A stretch of DNA of 41,670 nt, taken from the NCBI RefSeq assembly GCF_019038435.1, contig NZ_JAGPOX010000083.1:1-41670 (forward strand), read 5' to 3'. Origin of the DNA: Nocardia alni (GTDB taxonomy: Bacteria; Actinomycetota; Actinomycetes; Mycobacteriales; Mycobacteriaceae). Shown here piece by piece: positions 1-10,814 of this stretch. The notes beneath the pieces were generated by a model that was given only the letters and a program-made list of their open reading frames with translations, did not search any database and was not told the DNA's origin. How positions within the stretch are numbered: position 1 is the first letter of the stretch; the number at the start of each line of letters is the position of its first letter. The position numbers and the translations under genes were made by a program.

Positions 1-19
1 AGATGTGTATAAGAGACAG
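1..19 (+). other. Nextera/Tn5 mosaic-end adapter (sequencing artefact)
   Basis: The first 19 bases, AGATGTGTATAAGAGACAG, are exactly the hyperactive Tn5 mosaic end used in Nextera tagmentation libraries. They introduce an in-frame TAA (10-12) immediately before real coding sequence resumes at about base 20, in the middle of a conserved flavoprotein domain. This marks an untrimmed contig edge, not a natural transposon end. Confidence 0.97.
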
Positions 20-1152
20 CCGGTGGGGCGTGTGCTGGGGAAGGCACGGTGGTGCTGGATGTTTCGCGGCTGGATCGCATCGTGGAGATCTCGCCGGTCG
101 ATGAGCTGGCGGTGGTCGAGGCGGGGGTGAGTGCGGCGGTGCTGGATGGTGAGGCCGGGCGGCACGGACTGCGCTATACCCCTGACCCGGCCAGTACGGC
201 GATCTCCACTATCGGCGGGAATATCGCCACGAATGCGGGCGGTCTGCGCTGCGTGAAGTATGGCGTGACCGGAGACGCGGTGCTGGGCCTGAGTGTCGTT
301 CTGGCCGATGGCAGCCTGCTGCGGACCGGACGACGGACGGCGAAAGGGGTTGCGGGACTGGATCTGACGAGCCTGTTCACCGGATCGGAGGGCACGCTCG
401 GGGTGATCGTGGACGCGACCGTCCGGCTGCAGCCGCTGCCGGTGGAAACCATCACCGTCGCGGCGTATTTCGACGATGTGGAACAGGCCGCCGCGGCGAC
501 GGCGGCGGTGTCGGCCGCGCGGGTGCGCCCGGCGATGCTGGAACTGCTCGACGAGCCGTCGCTGCGTGAGGCTCAGGATCTGCTCGGGATGCGCGCGGAG
601 TCGGCCGGTGCGTTCGTGGTCGCGCAGACCGACGGGTTCGGCGCCCGGGCCGAGGCGCAGCTCGTCGCGGATGCATTCCGGCAGTTCACCTCTCGCATCC
701 AGATCGGCGACGACCCGGCGGCGGCCGAGCGGCTGCTCGCGGTGCGGCGTGCGGCGCTACCGGCGCTGGAGCGCCACGGCCGGGTGCTCATCGAGGATGT
801 GGCGGTGCCCCGTTCGGCGATCGCGGCGGCCGTGCGGCGCGTCTCCGAGATCGCGACTCGGCACGCCAGTCGCATCTACACCTTCGGTCACGCGGGGGAC
901 GGCAATCTGCATCCGATCATCGTGATCCCCGACGGGGATGAGGCCGCGGCGGTGCGCGCGGCCGACGCCGCCGACGAAATCTTCGCCACCGCATTGGAAC
1001 TGGGTGGGACGATCACCGGGGAGCACGGTGTCGGCGTGCTGAAACGGCGCTGGCTCGAACGCGAGCAACCGCCCGAAGCGCTGGCGGTGCAGCGAGCGAT
1101 TCGGAATGCCCTGGACCCGGCTGGCTTGTTCAATCCGGGAAAGGCCTACTGA
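20..1152 (+). CDS. FAD-binding oxidoreductase, GlcD/D-lactate dehydrogenase type, 5'-truncated
   Basis: Flavoprotein of the VAO/PCMH (glycolate oxidase subunit D, D-lactate dehydrogenase) family, which oxidises 2-hydroxy acids to 2-oxo acids. About 377 residues are visible. The reading frame is open from base 19-20 (GGACAGEGTVVLD), upstream of the first GTG at 49, so the true start lies before the contig edge and roughly 75-80 N-terminal residues are missing compared with the usual 450-470. The FAD_binding_4 domain shows STIGGNIATNAGG and the GSEGTLGVI loop; the C-terminal FAD_oxidase_C domain shows FGHAGDGNLHP and ends with the signature GEHGVGVLKRRWL near the C-terminus. The gene ends convergently with the LysR gene. 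The substrate cannot be told from sequence; D-lactate or glycolate are the usual ones. Confidence 0.9.
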
Positions 1153-1247
1153 CCCCGGCGAATCCAGTCATCGCGATGTGCTCGGCCCAGGCTGCAAGGC
1201 ATGCCGAAGGGGGACACCCGCTCTCCGGGATGACGCGACTCGTGGTG

Positions 1248-2126
1248 CTAGGCGACGCCGCGTAAGCGCCGGCCGTTGACGGTCCGGTAGTGCGCGGTGA
1301 CGACGTCGGCGGCGGTCGCCTCGATATCGGCGCCGAGACCTCGGCGCGCGACCAGGCGTACATCGATCGTCCCCATCGCGGGCAGCTCGTGCACCTCGGT
1401 GACTCCATCGGGCACGCCGATGTGGAAGGGCAGCAAAGCGATTCCCAGTCCCGCCTTGGTGGCGGCGAGTACGCCGTCGAGGCTGCCGGACTCGGCGGTG
1501 ACCGACACCTCGTGACCGAGTTCGGTGAGCCGGGCGACCGCGCGCCGGCGCAGCCCGCACGGTTCCTCGAAGGCCACCAGGGAGATCGGGCCTGGGGTGG
1601 GTGGTAGCTGCCGGCCTGCCGCCGCGACCCACCGCAGGGTCAGCTCGCCGACCTCGACGCCGGCGGGGTCGGCGTTGCCGCCGAGTACGACCGCCAGATC
1701 CAGGGCGCCCCGCTCCACCGATTCGGCCAGGGTGGTGGAGCGATCGATGCGGAAGTGCAGGGACACATCCGGATACGCCGACCGCAGCACGGTGAGCAGG
1801 TCCGGCAGCAGGCCGTCGGCGGCGTGCTCGGTCGATCCGATGGTGATGCGCTGCATATCCGACGGCGCGAAACGCGCGAGCACCTCATCGTGCACCGCCA
1901 GCAGGCGCCGGGCCTCCACCACCAGCCGCTCCCCGTCCGCGGTGAATCGCGAACCGCGACCGTCCTTTTCCATCAACGATCGTTTCAGCCGCCGTTCCAG
2001 CAGGCGGATGTGCTGACTGACGGTCGGCTGGCTCAGGTGCAGGGCGTCGGCCGCCCGGCGGAACCCGCCTGTCTCGCAGATGGCCACCAATGTGCGCAGA
2101 TGTGTTAAATCCAGCGGATCCGCCAT
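1248..2126 (-). CDS. LysR-family transcriptional regulator
   Basis: 292-residue LysR-type regulator: N-terminal winged HTH (LTHLRTLVAICETGGFRRAADALHLSQPTVSQHIRLLE, about residues 5-40 plus the wing) followed by a periplasmic-binding-protein-like effector domain. The ATG at 2126 is chosen over the GTG at 2150 because GAGGTGG sits eight bases before it and it starts directly ahead of the HTH. It is transcribed away from the flavin monooxygenase/ABC operon at 2360, the classical LysR arrangement, so it probably controls that operon and itself; two palindromes lie between them. The effector is unknown; by context a sulfur compound or a sulfur-limitation signal such as acetylserine or adenylylsulfate is plausible, as for CysB/Cbl (inference). 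Confidence 0.9.
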   Translation of the reverse strand: MADPLDLTHLRTLVAICETGGFRRAADALHLSQPTVSQHIRLLERRLKRSLMEKDGRGSRFTADGERLVVEARRLLAVHDEVLARFAPSDMQRITIGSTEHAADGLLPDLLTVLRSAYPDVSLHFRIDRSTTLAESVERGALDLAVVLGGNADPAGVEVGELTLRWVAAAGRQLPPTPGPISLVAFEEPCGLRRRAVARLTELGHEVSVTAESGSLDGVLAATKAGLGIALLPFHIGVPDGVTEVHELPAMGTIDVRLVARRGLGADIEATAADVVTAHYRTVNGRRLRGVA

Positions 2127-2206
2127 ATTTCCGACCACCTCACCAGACACGACTGTTCCTGCGGATCACATCGCAGATTCGACGGTATTTCCAGTATTTG
2201 AATCGG

Positions 2207-2270
2207 TGAGATCTCAATGCCCGTGGTATTTCTCCTATCGGTCGCCATCGGTCATTCGAATTGAATTCGA
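2207..2270. promoter_or_regulatory. Two palindromes in the LysR/monooxygenase divergent promoter
   Basis: TGAGATCTCA (2207-2216) is a perfect palindrome. TCGAATTGAATTCGA (2256-2270) is a perfect 7+7 inverted repeat around one central base. Their centres are about 52 bp apart, close to five helical turns, as with the recognition and activation sites of LysR regulators. The sequences differ from each other and only loosely fit the T-N11-A LysR box, so assignment to the adjacent regulator is an inference from position. Confidence 0.4.
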
Positions 2271-2359
2271 CGCGTACAAATATGGTTTCGGCGCGGAGGT
2301 CGTCCCTACCATGACGCAGTACGTAATTCCGCGGATTCGCCGCCGAGAGGAACCGTTTC

Positions 2360-3547
2360 ATGACCGCCGATCCCGTCCTAGCGGAGCTGCCCGCGACCGC
2401 CTCCGGCGATGTCGAGTTCATCAGCCTCACCCACACCAACGCGTCGACCGAATTGGCGCCGGTCTCCGGTCGGGGCATCGACCTCGCGTACGTGCGCCGG
2501 TATGTGCGGGCGCTCGAGGACGGCGGCTTCGATCTGACGTTGCTGCCATACGGGTCGAACACCCCGGACTCGTTCGTGCTCGCCTCGGCCGTCGGTCAGC
2601 TGTCCGAGCGGATCAAGCCGATCGTGGCGGTGCGGCCCAACACCGTATTCCCGACCGTCGCCGCCCAGCAGCTGGCCACCCTGGACCAGCTGACCGAGGG
2701 CCGCGCGGTGGTGCACCTGATCTCCGGCGGCAGCGATGCCGAGCAGGCCCGGCAGGGCGACTACCTGCCCAAGAGCGAAAGATACGCGCGCACCGCCGAA
2801 TTCATCGAGATCCTGCGCCGCTCGTGGACCGAGACCGAACCGTTCTCGCACGAGGGCGCCCACTATCGGTTCGACGGATTCGGTCCCGGGTTCCCGCCGT
2901 ACGCCGCGCCGATCCCGATCTCCATCGGTGGGCAGTCCGACGCCGCGTTCGACATCGGCGGGACCACGGCCGACATCTTCTCGTTCTGGGGTGAGCCGCT
3001 GGCCGACATCAAGAGCCAGATCGAGCGGATCGACGCGATCGCCGCCGCCTCGGGCCGCCTCGACCGGCCCCGCATCTGGGTCACCTTCCGCCCGATCATC
3101 GACCGCACCGACGAACTGGCCTGGGCCAAGGCCCACACCTATGTCGAGCGGATCACGCAGACCTTCCAGGCCGGATCGCACCGCAGGCGAGACAAGAACG
3201 CGCCGCAGAACGTCGGCTCGCAGCGGTCGCTGGAATTCGCACGCCGCCAGGAGATTTACGACCGCGCCCTGTGGACCCGCACGGCCGCGGCCACCAACGG
3301 GCAGGGCGCCTCGACCGCCCTGGTCGGCACCCCGGAGACGGTGGCCGCCGCGATCGTGGATTACATCGATCTGGGTGCGAGCCTGGTGTCGATCCGCGGA
3401 TACGACACGCTCAACGACGCGATCGACTACGGGCGTTACGTTCTGCCGCTGGTCCGTCAGGAATTGGCCCACCGCAGGGCGACCGGGCAGCGTGGCCGAT
3501 TGCAGGCGGACCACCCGGGCGCATTGGCCGGGGTGGGCCGGCCATGA
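2360..3547 (+). CDS. LLM-class FMNH2-dependent monooxygenase (SsuD-like)
   Basis: 395-residue bacterial-luciferase-like TIM-barrel flavoprotein, the size and layout of alkanesulfonate monooxygenase SsuD (about 380 residues), which uses FMNH2 from a separate reductase to cleave C-S bonds and release sulfite. Family features visible are the N-terminal barrel strand (FISLTHTNAS), GSNTPDSFVLASAVGQLSERIKPIVAVRP, the LISGGSD phosphate-binding stretch, YARTAEFIEIL and IPISIGGQSDAAFDI. ATG 2360 follows AGAGGA by a few bases. It is the first gene of an operon: its stop overlaps the next start (ATGA at 3544). No flavin reductase gene lies in the window. Neighbours (DszC/SfnB-like protein, ABC importer, sulfurtransferase) suggest use of an organosulfur compound, but LLM enzymes also attack other substrates. 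Confidence 0.88.
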   Translation: MTADPVLAELPATASGDVEFISLTHTNASTELAPVSGRGIDLAYVRRYVRALEDGGFDLTLLPYGSNTPDSFVLASAVGQLSERIKPIVAVRPNTVFPTVAAQQLATLDQLTEGRAVVHLISGGSDAEQARQGDYLPKSERYARTAEFIEILRRSWTETEPFSHEGAHYRFDGFGPGFPPYAAPIPISIGGQSDAAFDIGGTTADIFSFWGEPLADIKSQIERIDAIAAASGRLDRPRIWVTFRPIIDRTDELAWAKAHTYVERITQTFQAGSHRRRDKNAPQNVGSQRSLEFARRQEIYDRALWTRTAAATNGQGASTALVGTPETVAAAIVDYIDLGASLVSIRGYDTLNDAIDYGRYVLPLVRQELAHRRATGQRGRLQADHPGALAGVGRP

Positions 3548-4731
3548 CCGCCGTGGCCGACGGCCGAGTGCTGACCGTTCCGGATGTCTCCCCGGCGGCG
3601 CTCGCCGCCCTCACTGCCGAGATCGCCGCCACCGCGGCGGAATACGACCGATCCGGCGCGATCCCGGAGGCCGGTATCGCGGCCGCGCACCGGGGCGGCT
3701 ACCTGACCGCCACGGTCGCACCGCGCCACGGCGGCCCCGGCCTGCCGCAGGCCGAGGTGGTGCGAGTCCTTGTGGCACTGGGTGAGGGGGATCCGTCGGT
3801 GGCGCTCATCGCCGCCAACACCCTGGCCGCACATCAGGCTCAGGCGATCGCGGGTCTGTGGCCCGAGCAGCTCTACGCCGCCGCGGTGCGCCGCTCGGCC
3901 GAGGCTCCGACGCTGCTGAATGTGATTCGCGCCGAACCCGAATTGGGCGCTCCCGCGCGCGGCGGGCTTCCCGCGACAGTGGCGCGGCGTACCGCGCAGG
4001 GTTGGATCCTCAACGGCCGCAAGACCTTCGCCACCGGCGGCCGGGCGCTGGCCTACCACCTCGTGTGGGTCGTCACCGACGAGGTTCCGGCGCGAGTCGG
4101 CCACTTGGTCGTCCCGGCCGAGACCGCGGGCATCGCCTGGCACGAGACCTGGGACCACCTCGGGCTGCGCGCCTCCAACACTCACGATGTCGCGTACACC
4201 GATGTCGTTGTGCCGCTGGAGAACTTCCTGGAGATCCCGCTGCGGGACGGGGTGTACCGCGATCCGGCCTCGGCCTCCTCACCCACCTCGTTCGGGCACG
4301 CCGCGCTCTATGTCGGTGTGGCGCGGGCGGCCCGTACCGCTTTCGCCGACTTCGCCCGGTCCCGGGTGCCGACGGCCCTGGGGAAGCCGATCGCCGAGAC
4401 CGAGCGCATCCAGGCGGTAGCCGGGGAGATCGAGGCGCAGATCGTGCAGGCCGAGACGCTGCTGTACGGCACGCTGCATCGCCTCGAGGCGCAGGAACCC
4501 GGTGTGGTGCCGGGGCTTTCACTGGTGAAGACGCAAATCGCGCGATCGGTGATCGCCGCCGTACAGACGGCTGTCGGTGCGCTGGGCAATGCCGCGCTCA
4601 CCCGACACCGTCCGCTCGAGCGGCACCTGCGCGATGTGCTGTGCGTGCGTGTGCATCCGCCCCAGGAGGATACGGCGCTGGTGGCTGCTGGACGGGCGGC
4701 ACTGAGCGTGCCGCAGGAGGGTTCGAGATGA
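3544..4731 (+). CDS. Acyl-CoA dehydrogenase-fold flavoprotein, DszC/SfnB type
   Basis: 395-residue protein with the acyl-CoA dehydrogenase layout: helical N-domain (to about 115), central beta domain (GWILNGRKTFATGGRALAYHLVWVV, about 145-240) and C-terminal four-helix bundle. The C-terminal region reads HPPQEDTALVAAGRAAL, without the usual catalytic-Glu motif (YEGT), and it pairs with an SsuD-like enzyme; this is typical of the monooxygenase branch (DszC, SfnB) that uses reduced flavin and O2 on sulfur substrates such as dimethyl sulfone or thiophenes. Start and stop codons overlap by ATGA with the preceding gene, indicating translational coupling. A true dehydrogenase on a CoA thioester cannot be excluded from sequence alone. 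Confidence 0.82.
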   Translation: MTAVADGRVLTVPDVSPAALAALTAEIAATAAEYDRSGAIPEAGIAAAHRGGYLTATVAPRHGGPGLPQAEVVRVLVALGEGDPSVALIAANTLAAHQAQAIAGLWPEQLYAAAVRRSAEAPTLLNVIRAEPELGAPARGGLPATVARRTAQGWILNGRKTFATGGRALAYHLVWVVTDEVPARVGHLVVPAETAGIAWHETWDHLGLRASNTHDVAYTDVVVPLENFLEIPLRDGVYRDPASASSPTSFGHAALYVGVARAARTAFADFARSRVPTALGKPIAETERIQAVAGEIEAQIVQAETLLYGTLHRLEAQEPGVVPGLSLVKTQIARSVIAAVQTAVGALGNAALTRHRPLERHLRDVLCVRVHPPQEDTALVAAGRAALSVPQEGSR

Positions 4732-4845
4732 CGCGGCGCCCGGCGCACGATATCGGGTCCGACTCGAGTGTGCGCGTTCGTCCCTTGTCCCTATCAGTCG
4801 CCGGGGCTGTCGGTCTCGGTCAGGCATAGAGGAAGTTCCGTCCCG

Positions 4846-6537
4846 ATGTCGACTCCCTCCCGTAGACCTCCCAGCCTGCGCCGCATCCGAAGATACGGCG
4901 TAACAGCGGCCATCGCCGTTGTCGCCCTGGTGGCGAGCGCATGCGGCAGTGGTCCGGCGCAGCCGAGCGGACCCTCGGGGGCGGGCAGGACGCCGGTGAG
5001 CGGCGGCACGCTCGAACTCGCGTATTTTCCGGACAACGCGGCATTCACCTGCGTTGACCCGTTTCAGACCTACTGGCTCGAAAGCCGCACGCTGATCCGC
5101 AATTTCGCCGATTCGCTGACCGATCAGGATCCGGCTACCGGGGCGATCGTGCCATGGTTGGCGACGGGCTGGCAGGTCAGCCCCGATGGGCTGGACTACA
5201 CCTTTGAACTGCGACAAGGGGTTACCTTCGCCGACGGCGCGCCGCTCGACGCGGCCGCGGTGAAGACGAACTTCGACAATTTCCTGGATCTCACCCGTTC
5301 GAGCGGGGGGACGGTCTTCGGCGCCAGCTACATCCAGGGGCTGGCATCGACCGAGGTGCTCGACCCGATGACTGTCCGGTTCCATTTCGGCCGGCCGAAT
5401 TCGTCGTTCCTGCAAGCGACTTCGACCACCAACCTGGCGCTGCTCTCACCCGCGTCGTTCCGGAATTCGCCGCAGCAGCGCTGCCTGGGCCACATCGTCG
5501 GCTCGGGTGCGTTCAGGCTGGACAGTTATGTTCCGGAGGTCGGGGTGAGCCTGAGCCGTCGGGCCGGATACCGGTGGGGGTCACCACTGGACACCAACCG
5601 TGGTGACGCCTATCTGGCCAAGGTGCATGCCCGGTATGTCGCCGAGGACAGTGTGCGCACCGGCGACCTCACCAGCGGGCAGATCGACATCGACTGGCCC
5701 CGTAACCCGTTCACCGTCCAGGACCGCGAACTCGTCACTCGCTCCGGGGCCTACCTGCGCTCGCGATCCTTGCCGGGCGTCTCGTATGCGCTCTACCCCA
5801 ATGTGTCCCAGGGGCATCCGCTCGCCGACGATCAGGTTCGGCAGGCATTGTTCAGTGCCATCGATATACGAGCCATGGCCGCGACGACATACGGCGCCGA
5901 TTATCCGGTCGTCGCCGGAGCCTTCGACAACACCACTCCGTACTACACACCGCAGACGGCAAAGCTGCGGTACGACCCGCAGCAAGCGGACCGCATACTC
6001 GACGCGGCGGGCTGGCGGCGGGCGCCCGGCGAGCAGTACCGCACCAAGGGCGGCAGGAATCTGACGCTGACACTGCTGGTGGACACGGGGAGCATCGGCG
6101 GGGAACTGCTGCAGGACGAGTTGCGCAAGGTCGGCGTGGAGTTGCGGCTGGAGACGGTGACCGCGGCCGAACGGTCCGCCGATCTGGCCTCCGGCCATTA
6201 CGACCTCATCGAGGACTACTTCACTCGCGCCGACCCGGGATCGTTGCAGTTCATCCTGGTGCAGGCGCTCGCCAACTCCAAGGCCCTGGCTCGCAATTCG
6301 CAGCATCCCGAGGTCGCGGCGCAGATCGCCGACATGTTCACCCAGGCGGTGCAGACCAGCGACGTCGGACAGCGGCAGCAGATCTACGCCCGGCTGCAGG
6401 GCGCCCTCATCGATGACGGGATCACCTTCCCGCTGTTCGAACGTCTGCAATTCGCCGGAATCCGCAACCGGGTCGACGGCTTCCGATTCACCTCCGAAAG
6501 CCTGCTGGACCTGCACAACGTCTGGAAGACACGATGA
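4846..6537 (+). CDS. ABC transporter substrate-binding lipoprotein, family 5 (OppA/DppA type)
   Basis: 563-residue extracellular solute-binding protein. A twin-Arg-rich n-region, a hydrophobic segment (VTAAIAVVALVAS) and a lipobox ending in SAC (Cys33) predict a lipid-anchored exported protein. The body has SBP_bac_5 hallmarks: LIRNFADSLTDQDPATGAIVPWLATGW near the N-terminus and HYDLIEDYFTRADP in the C-terminal lobe. ATG 4846 is preferred to the upstream GTG at 4768 because AGAGGA precedes it and the signal peptide begins at once. It sits between the flavoenzymes and two permeases, so it delivers the operon's substrate. It is clearly paralogous to the lipoprotein at 27526 (shared SLTDQxPATGAIVPWLA). 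Its ligand is probably a sulfur compound rather than a peptide (inference from context). Confidence 0.9.
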   Translation: MSTPSRRPPSLRRIRRYGVTAAIAVVALVASACGSGPAQPSGPSGAGRTPVSGGTLELAYFPDNAAFTCVDPFQTYWLESRTLIRNFADSLTDQDPATGAIVPWLATGWQVSPDGLDYTFELRQGVTFADGAPLDAAAVKTNFDNFLDLTRSSGGTVFGASYIQGLASTEVLDPMTVRFHFGRPNSSFLQATSTTNLALLSPASFRNSPQQRCLGHIVGSGAFRLDSYVPEVGVSLSRRAGYRWGSPLDTNRGDAYLAKVHARYVAEDSVRTGDLTSGQIDIDWPRNPFTVQDRELVTRSGAYLRSRSLPGVSYALYPNVSQGHPLADDQVRQALFSAIDIRAMAATTYGADYPVVAGAFDNTTPYYTPQTAKLRYDPQQADRILDAAGWRRAPGEQYRTKGGRNLTLTLLVDTGSIGGELLQDELRKVGVELRLETVTAAERSADLASGHYDLIEDYFTRADPGSLQFILVQALANSKALARNSQHPEVAAQIADMFTQAVQTSDVGQRQQIYARLQGALIDDGITFPLFERLQFAGIRNRVDGFRFTSESLLDLHNVWKTR

Positions 6538-7490
6538 TTCGCTATCTGGCCGGGAGGATCGCGCAGGCGGCGGTCGTGCTGTGGGCGGCGTTCACCGTCT
6601 CGTTCATGATTCTGTACCTGCTGCCCAGCGATCCGGTGTCGATCCAGCTCAGCGCCGCGGGCCTGGAACCCGATTCGCTGACGCCGCACCAACTCGCGGC
6701 GGCGAAGGCCGAGTACGGTCTGGGCCGTCCGATACTCGACCAGTACTTCTCCTCCCTCGCCGGCGCGCTGCACGGTGATTTCGGAACCTCGATCGCCAAA
6801 CAGGTTCCGGTGAGCCAGCTCATCGCCGACCGCATCGGCGGAACGCTGATCCTCAGCGCGGTCGCGGGTCTGCTCGCGGTGCTGATCGGCACCGCCCTGG
6901 CATATCTGGCCGCCTTCGTACGAGTGCGGTGGGTGCAGGTGGTGCTGGACCGGGCGCCCGCCGTCGGTGTCGCGGTGCCGTCGTTCCTGGTGGCGCTGGT
7001 GCTGATCCAGTACTTCTCGTTCCGGCTGGGCTGGCTGCCCTCCGGCGGCACCGGGGGATGGAAATATCTTGTGCTGCCGGTGATCACGATGGCCCTGCCG
7101 CCCGCCTCCCAGCTGGCGCAGGTGCTCGGGCGCAGCTTTTCCGAGACGTTGCGCGAGCCGTATATCGTGACTGCCCGGGCAAAGGGTCTGTCGCGCAGCG
7201 CGGTTCAGCTGCGGCACGCCTTCCGCAACGCCGCCCTGCCCGCGCTGACCATCCTCGGCGTGCTGGTCGGGCTGACGGTGACCAGCTCGATCGTCGTGGA
7301 GACCGTATTCAGCCGTGAGGGCATCGGCCAGCTGGCCCAGGAATCGGTGCTGGACAAGGACATTCCGGTTGTACAGGCGATCGTCGTGATCGGCGCGGCT
7401 GGATTCGTCGTGGTGAACCTCGTCGTCGATCTGCTGTATGCGCTGCTGGATCCTCGCATCACGCACGTGGCTGCCGCCAAGGAGGCTTGA
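6534..7490 (+). CDS. ABC transporter permease, DppB type
   Basis: 318-residue inner-membrane permease of the dipeptide/oligopeptide/nickel class. The N-terminal helix and following conserved region read VLWAAFTVSFMILYLLPSDPVS, followed by GLGRPILDQYFSSLAGALHGDFGTS; the BPD_transp_1 domain covers about residues 95-310. The cytoplasmic EAA loop with the DppB-type signature is seen in REPYIVTARAKGLSRSAVQLRHAFRNAALP. Six transmembrane helices are expected. ATG 6534 overlaps the lipoprotein stop (ATGA). It forms the heterodimeric channel with the next permease and is powered by the double ATPase at 8373. Confidence 0.93.
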   Translation: MIRYLAGRIAQAAVVLWAAFTVSFMILYLLPSDPVSIQLSAAGLEPDSLTPHQLAAAKAEYGLGRPILDQYFSSLAGALHGDFGTSIAKQVPVSQLIADRIGGTLILSAVAGLLAVLIGTALAYLAAFVRVRWVQVVLDRAPAVGVAVPSFLVALVLIQYFSFRLGWLPSGGTGGWKYLVLPVITMALPPASQLAQVLGRSFSETLREPYIVTARAKGLSRSAVQLRHAFRNAALPALTILGVLVGLTVTSSIVVETVFSREGIGQLAQESVLDKDIPVVQAIVVIGAAGFVVVNLVVDLLYALLDPRITHVAAAKEA

Positions 7491-7491
7491 G

Positions 7492-8372
7492 ATGGTATCT
7501 GCTGTCACCACCGCGGTCGAACCCGCCCGCGTGGAGGTCGAGGAGCCCGCCTCGGCCCATCCGCGCTCGCGGCTGCGGCGCTTGGCCCGCCGACCGGGAT
7601 TCGTGCTGGCGGTCCTCGTGGTGGCCGGGGTGATCGTCGCCGCGTTCGCGCCGCGGGCGCTCACCTCCGTCGACCCGTATTCCACCGCACCGGATCGACT
7701 GCTGCGCCCGCCCGGCATCGGTCACCTGTTCGGCACCGACAATCTGGGCCGCGACCTGTGGGCGCGCACGGTCTACGGTGCGGACCTCACCGTCAAGGCG
7801 GCGCTCATCGCGGTCGGGATCGCGCTCGTCGTCGGGCTGGTGCTGGGTCTGGCCGCCGGATTCTTCGGTGGCCCGATCGACGCCGTGCTCATGCGCGCGG
7901 TGGATGTGCAACTGGCGATTCCCGGACTACTGCTGGCGCTGGCGATCGTGACGGCGCTCGGCTTCGGGACGATACCGGTGGCGTTCGCGGTCGGTGTGGG
8001 GACGATTCCGGGATTCGCCCGGACCACCCGCGCGGAGGTGCTGCGGGTGAAAACGCTGCCGTATGTGGAGGCGGCGCGGGTGGGCGGCGCCTCGTGGCTG
8101 CGGATAGTGCTGCGCCACGTGCTACCCAACTCGTGGGGGCCGGTGCTGTCGCTGTCGGTCCTGGACTTCGGTACGGCCATCATCACCGTTGCGGCACTGA
8201 GCTTTCTGGGTTTCGGAGCAGCTCCGCCGCGGGCCGAATGGGGTTCGCTGGTGGCCTCCGGGCGCGACTATCTGTTGACCGCTCCGTGGGTGTCGCTGCT
8301 GCCCGGAGCGGTGATGGTGGTGACGGTGTTGTCGCTCAACCACATTGCCAAGACCTTGCAGGAGGTGCGGCG

Positions 8373-8376
<4 letters not shown>
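7492..8376 (+). CDS. ABC transporter permease, DppC type
   Basis: 294-residue partner permease. After an N-terminal extension and first helix (about 37-60) comes the conserved DppC sequence HLFGTDNLGRDLWARTVYGADLTV, then the BPD_transp_1 domain with the EAA loop (FARTTRAEVLRVKTLPYVEAARVGGASWLRIVLRHVLPN) and the C-terminal LSFLGFGAAPPRAEWGSLVASGRDYL motif. ATG 7492 is chosen because AAGGAGG ends seven bases before it; an in-frame upstream start at 7438 would overlap the previous gene by over 50 bases. It ends with ATGA overlap into the ATPase gene. Confidence 0.93.
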
Positions 8377-10037
<1,661 letters not shown>

Positions 10038-10063
10038 CCGTCCACTCGAGAAAGAGGAATCCC

Positions 10064-10804
10064 GTGACCACATTGACCGATACCTGGCTGGCCGATTGGC
10101 AAGGCTGGCACGCCGAACGCACCGCAGCCGCCACCGCCGTGGACGGCCTGGCCGCGGCGACCGGCACTCACTTCCTCGACGACACCGCCCGGCGGATCCC
10201 GGGAGCGTCCGGCACGTGGATCGCCCGAGACGGGCGCGTCGTCAGCCCGGATCTCGGTATCGACCTCGGACCAGGCGAGCGGGTCACGCTCGAGGCCCGG
10301 ACCGTGACGGCGATCGCGCGGCCCGGACGGGTGGCCCTGCGCGTCCTGGATCCGCAGGCCGCCACCCGCCGGGGGCTCATCGGCATCGATACCTTCGATC
10401 CGGATCCCGCCTGGATACTTACCGGTGTGGTCGAAACCGGAACGCGGCCACTGAAACTCGAGCATGTCGACGGTTTCGTCAGCGATAACACCGGGATCCG
10501 GCTACGGGTGCGCATCGAGGGGCGCGAGGTGCGGCTGTGGGGCGTTTCGGCCGCCGACGGCAGCATCGCGATCACGTTCTCCGACACCACGGTCGGCGTC
10601 GAGACCCAGCGCTACCGTTTCCTGACCGTCGCGGCGCCGGACGAACAGGCCCGGGTCGAACTCGACTTCAACCGCGCGTATCTGCCGCCCAGTGCCTTCA
10701 CCGAGCACTATCTGTGCCCGTTGCCCCCGGCTTCGAACCGGCTCGACACCGCGGTGCGCGCCGGTGAAACCCGGATCAGGTACACCGACGAGCAGACCGC
10801 GTAA
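10064..10804 (+). CDS. DUF1684 family protein
   Basis: 246-residue cytoplasmic protein recognisable as DUF1684 from the C-terminal block ELDFNRAYLPPSAFTEHYLCPLPPASNRLDTAVRAGE, which resembles the conserved FNRAYNPPCAF...CPLPPxxNRL...AGE sequence of that family. The N-terminal part contains WLADWQGWHAERTAAA, also typical. GTG 10064 is preferred to TTG 10034 because AAAGAGGA lies about six bases upstream. It is the last gene of the sulfur-type operon, 26 bases after the ATPase, and faces the sulfurtransferase gene. The biochemical role of DUF1684 is not established; its place here suggests an accessory function in use of the imported compound. Confidence 0.8.
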   Translation: MTTLTDTWLADWQGWHAERTAAATAVDGLAAATGTHFLDDTARRIPGASGTWIARDGRVVSPDLGIDLGPGERVTLEARTVTAIARPGRVALRVLDPQAATRRGLIGIDTFDPDPAWILTGVVETGTRPLKLEHVDGFVSDNTGIRLRVRIEGREVRLWGVSAADGSIAITFSDTTVGVETQRYRFLTVAAPDEQARVELDFNRAYLPPSAFTEHYLCPLPPASNRLDTAVRAGETRIRYTDEQTA

Positions 10805-10814
10805 TCCCGTTCGG

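Noticed and set aside
4728..4829. 33-codon ORF overlapping the acyl-CoA dehydrogenase-like stop by ATGA
   Set aside because: Good overlap geometry but no ribosome binding evidence of its own, no recognisable sequence, and an Arg/Ser/Val composition expected by chance at this GC content.
4768..4845. N-terminal extension of the first lipoprotein with two Cys, resembling a Cys-rich leader peptide
   Set aside because: It would place 26 polar residues before a clear lipoprotein signal, and ATG 4846 has a ribosome binding site.
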